Below, piece after piece: positions 5,769 through 10,277 of a stretch of 10,277 nt of DNA. Source of the stretch: Nitrososphaerota archaeon (lineage in GTDB: Archaea; Thermoproteota; Nitrososphaeria; Nitrososphaerales; Nitrosopumilaceae); assembly GCA_022564385.1 (NCBI GenBank), contig JADFLN010000048.1:1-10277 (forward strand), read 5' to 3'. The notes below the pieces were generated by a model, which did not search any database, had not been told where the DNA came from, and was given only the letters and a program-made list of their open reading frames with translations. A program made the translations under genes and the position numbers. Numbering within the stretch: position 1 is the first letter of the stretch; each line of letters begins with the position of its first letter.

Positions 5769-6029
5769 TTAAAAGGATTCATTTTCTCTTTCAAGAATTA
5801 ATTGAAGTTTTTTGGTAAGAAAACTCTGGAATGTAATTTCCATTGGGGTGGATGAATGTGCAGTTATTTTCTTGCTTTGTACAAGTTCATTTTCCAATCT
5901 TTCTCGAATTGCCTGATCATCTAAAATTTGATGTTTTAATGAAATTGCCTGTTTTCTGTTACTAGTGTATATTTGAATCCAACAATAGCCTGTTTGGCTG
6001 TCATCAATTTCTATTTCAGTTATTTTCAT
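5769..6029 (-). CDS. Hypothetical protein, 86 residues
   Basis: Family not recognised. The protein starts MKITEIEIDD and has an amphipathic, charged character: a short beta-like N-terminus (1-22, with GYCWIQIYTS at 14-23), a helix-prone middle (24-52, rich in Gln, Arg and Glu) and a helix-prone C-terminus (66-86, LTKKLQLILERENES). One Cys, no transmembrane segment, no metal-binding pattern. The ATG at 6029 follows a long T/A-only tract (6036-6056) that can serve as a TATA region. It sits 63 bp downstream of the cupin gene on the same strand, so co-transcription is possible, though the AT tract suggests its own promoter. It looks like a genuine gene because no competing frame is open and codon use matches the neighbours. 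Confidence 0.6.
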   Translation of the reverse strand: MKITEIEIDDSQTGYCWIQIYTSNRKQAISLKHQILDDQAIRERLENELVQSKKITAHSSTPMEITFQSFLTKKLQLILERENESF

Positions 6030-6065
6030 ATTAGAATTATTTTATATTTACTTTTTAGGTTTTCA

Positions 6066-6083
6066 ATTTTTCTAAAGAAAAAT
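6066..6083. repeat. 8-bp inverted repeat, 2-nt loop, after the cupin gene
   Basis: ATTTTTCT and AGAAAAAT are exact reverse complements separated by two bases. The hairpin starts 10 nt past the cupin stop (minus strand) and may be a transcript-end structure, or the near edge of the 86-residue gene's promoter. No long T-run follows on the minus strand. Confidence 0.35.
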
Positions 6084-6092
6084 CAGATTATT

Positions 6093-6464
6093 TTATAAAA
6101 TCATACATACAAAAATCCCCTTACCTGAAATTGCTTGTGCACTGTGTTTTATGCCCTTTGGAATGAATATGGTTGAAGGCGACGTCACTTCATAAGACTC
6201 ATCTTCCAATTTAATTTCATATGTCAAGATAGAGTCTTCAGATAGTATCAAATTAATTTCATCATGATTGTGTTTATGTAATTTACTATATTTTGGAAGA
6301 TCATTAGAGGCATCAACGAGATGAACTGCAATATGGATATTTGATTTAGGAATCAAAGATTTGCTTAACATCAATAGTCGTTTGATTGGAGCCTTGCTAT
6401 GAAATGGAACATTATCAAGTGATTCGATAACTCCTTTTTTGATAAATTTTCCATATTTGTTCAC
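6093..6464 (-). CDS. Cupin-domain protein
   Basis: A 123-residue single-domain cupin (small beta-barrel). Metal ligands follow the two cupin motifs: motif 1 has H63, H65, H67 and E69 in KLHKHNHDEINLIL, and motif 2 has IFIPKGIKHSAQ (99-110) with H107. This arrangement (H-x-H-x3-E and a later H) usually binds Fe, Mn, Ni or Zn. Single cupins act as isomerases, dioxygenases or small-ligand sensors, and nothing here selects among these. The N-terminal 50 residues are basic and probably form the first strands. The start is GTG at 6464, supported by a TATA-like sequence 26 nt upstream (6486-6493). It is divergent from the UbiA-like gene with only 32 bp between start codons. Confidence 0.82.
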   Translation of the reverse strand: MNKYGKFIKKGVIESLDNVPFHSKAPIKRLLMLSKSLIPKSNIHIAVHLVDASNDLPKYSKLHKHNHDEINLILSEDSILTYEIKLEDESYEVTSPSTIFIPKGIKHSAQAISGKGIFVCMIL

Positions 6465-6485
6465 GAATCAATCAGCCATTCTATC

Positions 6486-6493
6486 AATTATAT
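6486..6493. promoter_or_regulatory. TATA-like box in the 32-bp divergent cupin/UbiA-like gap
   Basis: AATTATAT is centred about 26 nt before the cupin GTG on the minus strand. It is nearly symmetrical, so it could also drive the rightward gene, but the transcript would then begin near 6514, past the TTG at 6497. Confidence 0.4.
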
Positions 6494-6496
6494 CAG

Positions 6497-7237
6497 TTGT
6501 CAATCCGTGATCATATAAGTAACAAAGTCCAAATAATATTATTGCAAGTTGATAGAACCTCAGAATGGTTTGTTCCAAAATTTGGCTCTAAAAAATTTCG
6601 AATTAGTATAGGAATTTTATTTTTACCATACACAAGTATTGTTACTTGTTTTGCTGCATTAGGTGCAATTTCAGGACCAATGCAGTTAGAGCGAATAACA
6701 GCAATTTGTATAATTTACATTTTAGCACTAGGGGTTGGTGCACATTTACTTGATGCAGTAGGAGGTAAAACAAAACCTTGGGGCAATCTCCCAAAAAGAA
6801 AGATCTGGGTTTTGGCAATATGTGCCATAAGTATTGCATTTTTTGTAGGCATCTATTTTGCATTTTTAGATTCTCCTTGGCTTGTTGTAATAGGCATCAT
6901 TGAGGGCTTTTTTCTATTTGCATATAGTCTAGAACTGTTTGGAGGTAAATTTCATAATAACATATCAACAATATTTTCGTGGGGAATTCTACCTGTTTTT
7001 GCAGGTTCGGTTATACAAACAAACTCCATAACCATTGAGACTATAGTTATAGCAACAATTACAGGATTAGTCACTTATGCTCTAATTACTACATCTAGAA
7101 AATACAAACTACTCAAAAGAGATAATGGAGATCCACACATCATTAAAAAGAAAGAGCGTATTTTAAAATTGATAACAATTGGAGTTGTTACAACAACTAT
7201 TATTTTTTTAATTATAAAATATTATAATTATATTTGA
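6497..7237 (+). CDS. UbiA-like polytopic membrane protein
   Basis: A 246-residue protein with about seven hydrophobic segments (roughly 36-60, 66-84, 103-122, 127-145, 158-174, 178-199, 222-241). Two echoing motifs sit in loops after hydrophobic segments: GAHLLDAVGGKTKPWG (81-96) and YSLELFGGKFHNN (143-155). This resembles an archaeal subgroup related to UbiA prenyltransferases, but the canonical DxxxD-type prenyl-diphosphate/Mg sites are reduced to D86 and E146. It may be a divergent prenyltransferase or a non-catalytic relative; substrate unknown. The start is uncertain: the frame has no ATG before residue 62. TTG at 6497 is the longest possibility, and TTG at 6542 (231 residues) fits better if the shared TATA-like box at 6486 is used. 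No N-terminal signal is needed. Confidence 0.72.
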   Translation: MSIRDHISNKVQIILLQVDRTSEWFVPKFGSKKFRISIGILFLPYTSIVTCFAALGAISGPMQLERITAICIIYILALGVGAHLLDAVGGKTKPWGNLPKRKIWVLAICAISIAFFVGIYFAFLDSPWLVVIGIIEGFFLFAYSLELFGGKFHNNISTIFSWGILPVFAGSVIQTNSITIETIVIATITGLVTYALITTSRKYKLLKRDNGDPHIIKKKERILKLITIGVVTTTIIFLIIKYYNYI

Positions 7238-7324
7238 GAAATTCCATAAATTCATGAGTAATTAGTGCTCAATTTGATTTCAAGTAAACAAAAAGGATAT
7301 TAGTTAAAAATAAAGATTACATTT

Positions 7325-7447
7325 ATGGAAAGACGATCAATACCTGTTTGTTTCACTGAAAAACAATACAGAATGATCGAAGAATTTGCAAAGAAAAATG
7401 GTATGCTCAATACAAGTCAAGCACTTGAAAAAATCTTAAACCAATAA
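7325..7447 (+). CDS. Minimal ribbon-helix-helix (CopG/Arc-like) DNA-binding protein, 40 residues
   Basis: A short gene: ATG at 7325, TAA at 7445-7447. The protein begins MERRSIPVCFTEKQY and reads as a complete ribbon-helix-helix unit. A basic beta-strand lies at residues 3-10 (RRSIPVCF), where alternating side chains would contact the major groove. Helix 1 is about 11-25 (TEKQYRMIEEFAKKN), followed by a G26-M-L-N turn and helix 2 about 30-39 (TSQALEKILN). Such proteins work as dimers and commonly act as transcriptional repressors or antitoxins; no toxin-like partner is visible, so a regulator is more likely. At 40 residues it is close to the minimum for the fold. An A/T-rich tract (7303-7313) precedes the start, and a T-rich stretch follows the stop. 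The gene is 87 bp after the membrane-protein gene and 144 bp before the CxxC-repeat gene. Confidence 0.72.
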   Translation: MERRSIPVCFTEKQYRMIEEFAKKNGMLNTSQALEKILNQ

Positions 7448-7451
7448 GAGA

Positions 7452-7473
7452 TTTTTATTATTTTTATCTTTAT
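7452..7473 (+). terminator. T-rich terminator after the ribbon-helix-helix gene
   Basis: Several runs of four or five T follow the stop codon at 7447 within 25 nt, with no clear stem. Consistent with archaeal U-tract termination before the promoter of the CxxC-repeat gene. Confidence 0.4.
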
Positions 7474-7562
7474 TACTTTAGTAATGTTTTAGTCATGAAA
7501 TTCAATAATATACAAAAGATTATTCTTCAGTGGATGCCTTTCTTTTGTATTACATTTAATAG

Positions 7563-7570
7563 ATTAAATT
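7563..7570 (+). promoter_or_regulatory. TATA box of the CxxC-repeat gene
   Basis: ATTAAATT is centred about 26 nt before the ATG at 7592, matching leaderless spacing. Confidence 0.5.
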
Positions 7571-7591
7571 ATTTGAAATCTCATAGAGATT

Positions 7592-8002
7592 ATGGGACTA
7601 TTTAGTAGAAAACCAGTATTTTGCACTGTTTGTAATAAACAACTAACACACAAACACAAACCAAAGAGAGAATGGGGCATTAAAGGCCTGCTTTGTGGAG
7701 ATTGTCATTTTGATAAATCAAAGGAATACTTTGAAGGAAAAATTATGCAACCATGTGTTACATGTGGAATAACTAAAAAGATCACAAATTTGTGGGAACC
7801 TCGATGGCAATGGGACATGGAAGGTTTGTTATGCAAAGAATGTTTTGACAAGAAAGAAGAAGATCATACAAAAAAGAAAAATTTTTGTGCATTATGTGGG
7901 GGAAAGATGGGATTGATTAGATATAACACAAAAGAAAATTGGAAGATTGAAGGTCAGCTTTGCAGGAATTGTTGGGATAAGAAGAAATCAGAGTTTGGAT
8001 AA
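7592..8002 (+). CDS. Three-repeat CxxC...CxxC zinc-binding protein
   Basis: A 136-residue soluble, Lys-rich protein made of three tandem zinc-ribbon-like units after a short MGLFSRKP leader. Unit 1 has C11-x2-C14 and C35-x2-C38, unit 2 has C55-x2-C58 and C81-x2-C84, and unit 3 has C99-x2-C102 and C124-x2-C127. Each unit has a Trp before the second pair and a [KM]-[GE]-x-L-C core (IKGLLC, MEGLLC, IEGQLC), then a Phe or Trp and an acidic/Lys helix. The three units are clearly homologous, so the gene grew by internal duplication. The pattern resembles the DUF4428-type zinc ribbon; I would not assign function beyond zinc and probable nucleic-acid or protein binding. The stop is one nt before the GTG of the C2H2 gene, so the pair is probably translationally coupled. 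Confidence 0.8.
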   Translation: MGLFSRKPVFCTVCNKQLTHKHKPKREWGIKGLLCGDCHFDKSKEYFEGKIMQPCVTCGITKKITNLWEPRWQWDMEGLLCKECFDKKEEDHTKKKNFCALCGGKMGLIRYNTKENWKIEGQLCRNCWDKKKSEFG

Positions 8003-8003
8003 A

Positions 8004-8201
8004 GTGGGTTTTTTTAAAAAAATTAAATGTGATGTTTGTGACAAAAAATTTTCAAAAGAAGAAGAAATGATGAATCACAAACAAATCATTCATGGTAAAG
8101 ATTTACAATATGACTGTAAAGAATGTAACAAGTATTTCTCAAACATGGAAGACATGAGAACTCATTTACAAAGAGAGCATAGTTATAAAAAAGATAGATA
8201 G
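8004..8201 (+). CDS. Two-finger C2H2 zinc-finger protein
   Basis: A 65-residue protein with two classical C2H2 fingers: C9-x2-C12-x12-H25-x4-H30 and C38-x2-C41-x12-H54-x4-H59. The linker between the fingers is short (GKDLQYD). The start is GTG at 8004, giving VGFFKKIKC, similar to the MGLF openings of two other zinc proteins in this window. An upstream in-frame ATG (7947) would overlap the preceding gene by 56 nt and add 19 residues unlike the family. The GTG lies one nt after the preceding stop, suggesting re-initiation by the same ribosomes. Two-finger C2H2 proteins typically bind DNA; specificity cannot be read here. Its stop codon abuts that of rpo12 with no gap. Confidence 0.83.
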   Translation: MGFFKKIKCDVCDKKFSKEEEMMNHKQIIHGKDLQYDCKECNKYFSNMEDMRTHLQREHSYKKDR

Positions 8202-8426
8202 TTAGATTGCTTTTATTGTTTTTACTATAGGTGGTCTTACTTTAGTAAATACTCTGAATCCACAGATACATTTGATTTCAGGTAAGCGCGATAATTCAGT
8301 ATTGGAAACATTCGTTGCACATCTAAGACAAGAGTAGATGACATCAAATGTCTCAACGGGGGTTTCCTCAACAGGGGTTTCTTCAACAGTAGTATCTTCA
8401 ACAGAGTTAGAGGATTCTTCAGTCAT
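8202..8426 (-). CDS. rpo12: DNA-directed RNA polymerase subunit Rpo12 (RpoP)
   Basis: A 74-residue small zinc-binding subunit of archaeal RNA polymerase (homologue of eukaryotic Rpb12) that sits at the Rpo3/Rpo10/Rpo11 assembly platform. The core (residues 30-74) has C33-x2-C36 and ends with VRPPIVKTIKAI, the family C-terminus. Two features are unusual. The second zinc knuckle reads KCICGF (C53-x-C55) instead of C-x2-C, and an acidic N-terminal tail of about 27 residues carries the near-repeats VEDTT, VEETP, VEETP, VETF. The start is taken as ATG at 8426, because the TATA-like box (8447-8454) lies 26 nt upstream; ATG at 8435 would add three residues. It has its own promoter downstream of the tuf-rps10 operon. 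The stop is directly adjacent to that of the two-finger C2H2 gene (convergent). Confidence 0.88.
   Translation of the reverse strand: MTEESSNSVEDTTVEETPVEETPVETFDVIYSCLRCATNVSNTELSRLPEIKCICGFRVFTKVRPPIVKTIKAI
8353..8412. repeat. Four imperfect tandem copies of a 15-bp unit inside rpo12
   Basis: Units begin tcaac at 8353, 8368, 8383 and 8398. The first two differ at two positions (8358 and 8367), while the third and fourth are more diverged. They encode the acidic VEETP-like repeats of the Rpo12 N-terminal tail. Period 15 keeps the reading frame, so copy number can change without a frameshift. Confidence 0.85.
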
Positions 8427-8446
8427 GTTTATCATTAAAATTTCGA

Positions 8447-8454
8447 TAATTTAA
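8447..8454 (-). promoter_or_regulatory. TATA box of the rpo12 gene
   Basis: The minus strand reads TTAAATTA, centred 25 nt before the ATG at 8426, in the 38-bp gap after the rps10 stop. It suggests rpo12 can be transcribed independently of tuf-rps10. Confidence 0.45.
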
Positions 8455-8464
8455 GGATACCAAA

Positions 8465-8773
8465 TTATGTCAGAGATAGTTCAATGTAGACATCATCAGG
8501 AATTTTAAGCCTCATTAGTTGTCTAATTGCTTTATCATCAGCACTAATGTTTATGATTCTTCTATGCATCTTCATTTCCCATTTCTCATAGGTTTCAGTA
8601 CCACTGCCACATGGGGATTTTCTAGTAGCAATGTGTAATCTTTTAACAGGAAGTGGAGTTGGACCTTTTATTTTGACACCAGTTTTTTTACCAATTCCCA
8701 TAATCTCTCCACAAACACCATCTAATTTTTTTAAATTAGTGGATGTAAGTTTTACACGGGCTGTTTGTGTCAT
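8465..8773 (-). CDS. rps10: Ribosomal protein uS10
   Basis: A 102-residue protein of the small-subunit head, in the usual size range for archaeal/eukaryotic uS10 (S20e type). The signature runs through GVKIKGPTPLP (32-42) and KRLHIATRKSP (44-54), followed by GSGTETYEKWEMKMHRR (56-72), where the conserved extended loop lies. It ends DDVYIELSLT. The start MTQTARVKL at 8773 fits family length; the in-frame extension to 8839 lies inside the tuf gene and is not used. It begins 10 nt after the tuf stop codon, the classic archaeal EF-1A/uS10 gene pair, so both are expected on one transcript from the tuf promoter. Confidence 0.96.
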   Translation of the reverse strand: MTQTARVKLTSTNLKKLDGVCGEIMGIGKKTGVKIKGPTPLPVKRLHIATRKSPCGSGTETYEKWEMKMHRRIINISADDKAIRQLMRLKIPDDVYIELSLT

Positions 8774-8783
8774 GAAAATCTGC

Positions 8784-10082
8784 CTATGGTTTGTACTCTT
8801 CTGTAATTTCTTTGACGATTCCTGCTGCGATAGTGGCACCCATATCTCTAAGAGCGAATCTGCCCATTTCAGGGAAATCTTTGAAAGTTTCGATACAAGT
8901 TGGTCTTACAGGTCTAATTTTTACAATTGCTGAATCACCAACTTTAAGGAATTTTGGATTTTCTTCCTCAACAGCACCAGTTGCTGGATTGATCTTTTGG
9001 AGGAACTCTGTTACAGTTGCTGCAACTTGTGTAGTGTGTGCATGCATTACTGGTGTATAACCAGGAGCGATTGCTGTTGGATGATGAATAATTATAATCT
9101 GTGCTTTGAATTCTTTTGCAACAGTTGGTGGTGCATCAGGATGTCCAAGTACATCGCCTCTCTTGATATCTTTCTTTTCAATTCCTCTTAGATTGAAACC
9201 AATGTTATCACCTGCTTCAGCAGATGGCATTTCTGTGTGGTGAGTTTCTATAGATTTGATTTCACCGGTGGCACCAGAAGGCATTACAACAATTTTATCG
9301 CCTGCTTTCATAGTACCAGTTTCAACTCTACCTACGGGTACTGTGCCAACACCAGTAATGGTGTAAACATCTTGAATTGGAACACGTAGTGGTTTACCAA
9401 TTGGTTTTTCTGGCACTGTAAAATCATCAAATGCTAAAAGGAGTGTCTTTCCAGTATACCAAGACATATTCTCAGATTTTTTAACTAAATTATCACCTTT
9501 CCATCCAGAAACTGGAATAAATGCCACATTTTCTAATTTGTAACCTACAGATTTTATCAATTTTTCGCCTTTTTCTTTGGCTGAATTAAATGCGTCTTCT
9601 TTATAGTCAACTGAATCCATCTTATTGATTGCGACAATTAATTGGCTTACACCAAGTGTTTTTAGTAAGAATGCATGTTCCCTTGCTTGCCCACCTGCTG
9701 CGATTGCAGTATCTGTTTCACCTTCTTTTGCTGAAAGTACTAAGATGGCAGCATCTGCTTCAGAAGCACCAGTAATCATATTTTTAATAAAGTCTCTGTG
9801 ACCAGGTGCGTCAATTAATGTAAAGAAGTATTTTGCAGATTCAAACTTTTGGAAAGCAAGATCAATTGTGATTCCTCTTTCTCGTTCATCTTTAATATTA
9901 TCCATAACCCAAGCATACTTGAAAGTATCACCTTTTCCGGTCTTTTCAGACTCTACTGCATGCGCAGCAATTGTTCTTTCATCTACAACGCCTAGATCCA
10001 TCAAGAAATGACCCATGGTTGTTGATTTTCCATTATCAATATGTCCCGTAACAATCATGTTCAAATGTGGTTTGTCTGCCAT
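8784..10082 (-). CDS. tuf: Translation elongation factor 1-alpha (aEF1A)
   Basis: A 432-residue GTPase that brings aminoacyl-tRNA to the ribosome. The GTP-binding motifs are complete: G1 GHIDNGKST (13-21), G2 around T72 (RGITID), G3 DAPGH (91-95), G4 NKMD (153-156) and G5 with SG at 192-193. The EF-Tu-like beta-barrel domain 2 begins near residue 225 and domain 3 near 330, giving the standard three-domain length. The ATG start at 10082 has a GAGG Shine-Dalgarno-like element 9-12 nt upstream and a TATA tract further up, so this transcript has a short leader, unlike most other genes here. It is followed by rps10 after 10 nt and is divergent from fbp over 130 bp. N17 in G1 replaces the His common in other archaea; Thaumarchaeota relatives are believed to share this. 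Confidence 0.98.
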   Translation of the reverse strand: MADKPHLNMIVTGHIDNGKSTTMGHFLMDLGVVDERTIAAHAVESEKTGKGDTFKYAWVMDNIKDERERGITIDLAFQKFESAKYFFTLIDAPGHRDFIKNMITGASEADAAILVLSAKEGETDTAIAAGGQAREHAFLLKTLGVSQLIVAINKMDSVDYKEDAFNSAKEKGEKLIKSVGYKLENVAFIPVSGWKGDNLVKKSENMSWYTGKTLLLAFDDFTVPEKPIGKPLRVPIQDVYTITGVGTVPVGRVETGTMKAGDKIVVMPSGATGEIKSIETHHTEMPSAEAGDNIGFNLRGIEKKDIKRGDVLGHPDAPPTVAKEFKAQIIIIHHPTAIAPGYTPVMHAHTTQVAATVTEFLQKINPATGAVEEENPKFLKVGDSAIVKIRPVRPTCIETFKDFPEMGRFALRDMGATIAAGIVKEITEEYKP

Positions 10083-10090
10083 ATGGACTG

Positions 10091-10094
10091 CCTC
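10091..10094 (-). promoter_or_regulatory. Shine-Dalgarno-like GAGG of tuf
   Basis: GAGG on the minus strand, with eight nt between it and the ATG at 10082. It lies in a weak hairpin (CCTC TTC GAGG, 10091-10101), so access to it could depend on folding. Confidence 0.4.
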
Positions 10095-10120
10095 TTCGAG
10101 GGCATTTATTAGCGTTATGA

Positions 10121-10130
10121 ATTTTTAAAA
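10121..10130 (-). promoter_or_regulatory. TATA box of the tuf-rps10 operon
   Basis: The minus strand reads TTTTAAAAAT; a start about 26 nt downstream would be near 10100, giving a leader of roughly 17 nt that contains the GAGG element. Confidence 0.5.
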
Positions 10131-10203
10131 AAAACTCTACTTTTTTTGAATAAATTTTAGATCAGAATTCTTTGCTAAAAGCACATAAATCAAAGGTGTA
10201 AAA

Positions 10204-10208
10204 AGGTG
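10204..10208 (+). promoter_or_regulatory. Ribosome-binding site of fbp (AGGTG)
   Basis: AGGTG ends four nt before the ATG at 10213, within AAAAGGTGAATT, and matches the archaeal anti-Shine-Dalgarno core. It is the clearest Shine-Dalgarno in the window and shows that this mRNA has a leader; a promoter box lies probably near 10169-10189, but I cannot fix it. Confidence 0.55.
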
Positions 10209-10212
10209 AATT

Positions 10213-10277
10213 ATGAAAATTACTGTATCAGTTATTAAAGCAGACGTAGGTGGAGTTGGAGGTCATACAAAACCAAG
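10213..10277 (+). CDS. fbp: Fructose-1,6-bisphosphate aldolase/phosphatase, N-terminus (partial)
   Basis: The first 21 residues (MKITVSVIKADVGGVGGHTKP) match the start of the archaeal bifunctional FBP aldolase/phosphatase, the gluconeogenic enzyme that condenses triose phosphates and then dephosphorylates fructose-1,6-bisphosphate. D11 and H18 correspond to metal- and substrate-binding residues at the N-terminus of this family. The rest lies beyond the window. An ATG with a good AGGTG ribosome-binding site fixes the start. In an autotroph using the 3-hydroxypropionate/4-hydroxybutyrate cycle it would lead fixed carbon into sugars. Confidence 0.92.
   Translation, partial: MKITVSVIKADVGGVGGHTKP

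Noticed and set aside
7495..7605. 36-residue plus-strand frame beginning MKFNNIQK
   Set aside because: It overlaps the promoter and start of the CxxC-repeat gene and has no recognisable pattern.
8774..8839. 22-residue N-terminal extension of uS10
   Set aside because: It overlaps the conserved end of tuf and exceeds family length; ATG 8773 fits.
8631..9191. Plus-strand open frames across rps10 and the end of tuf
   Set aside because: They are antisense to two unmistakable conserved genes; the Cys-rich look of one arises from reverse reading of tuf codons.
1..10277. CRISPR array, insertion sequence, integrase or toxin-antitoxin module
   Set aside because: No regularly spaced repeats, terminal inverted repeats, transposase or integrase motifs; the RHH protein has no toxin-like neighbour on its strand.

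Overview
The window is AT-rich DNA from an ammonia-oxidising thaumarchaeon (Nitrososphaeria), most likely a marine or soil Nitrosopumilus/Nitrosarchaeum-like lineage. The evidence is a TATA-binding protein, archaeal EF-1A followed by uS10, an archaeal Rpo12 (RpoP) subunit, the start of an archaeal-type fructose-1,6-bisphosphate aldolase/phosphatase, and a 3-hydroxyacyl-CoA dehydrogenase of the kind used in the 3-hydroxypropionate/4-hydroxybutyrate carbon-fixation cycle. A J-domain/ferredoxin fusion of the type reported in Thaumarchaeota and green-lineage chloroplasts agrees with this. Many genes have a TATA-like box about 26 nt before the start codon and no ribosome-binding site, as expected for leaderless archaeal transcripts.

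Layout, left to right. 1-121: possible end of an upstream gene, then a promoter. 122-1212: DnaJ-ferredoxin fusion (+) tail-to-tail with a HIT-family hydrolase (-). 1278-2017: a small C2H2 zinc-finger protein (-), then what looks like a decayed gene (-, 1521-1837) that still has its promoter, then an intergenic stretch with an inverted repeat. 2018-3534: TBP (-) and a SAM methyltransferase (-). 3639-5041: a one-TM zinc-ribbon mini-protein and the 3-hydroxyacyl-CoA dehydrogenase (+). 5052-6464: a SLOG/LOG-like Rossmann protein, an 86-residue hypothetical and a cupin (all -). 6497-7237: a UbiA-like membrane protein (+), divergent from the cupin across 32 bp. 7325-8201: a cluster of small putative nucleic-acid-binding proteins (+): a 40-residue ribbon-helix-helix protein, a triple CxxC-repeat protein and a two-finger C2H2 protein. 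8202-10082: core information-processing genes on the minus strand (tuf, rps10, rpo12). 10213-end: start of fbp (+).

Housekeeping genes for transcription (TBP, Rpo12), translation (EF-1A, uS10) and central carbon metabolism (3-hydroxyacyl-CoA dehydrogenase, FBP aldolase/phosphatase) are mixed with small Cys-rich proteins. Genes are packed tightly: three convergent pairs are separated by 0, 2 and 10 bp. I see no tRNA or rRNA, CRISPR array, insertion sequence, integrase or phage gene. I found no convincing large undescribed system. The least understood parts are the small-protein cluster at 7325-8201, the decayed gene at 1521-1837, and the unusual Rpo12 (acidic repeat tail, altered zinc knuckle).
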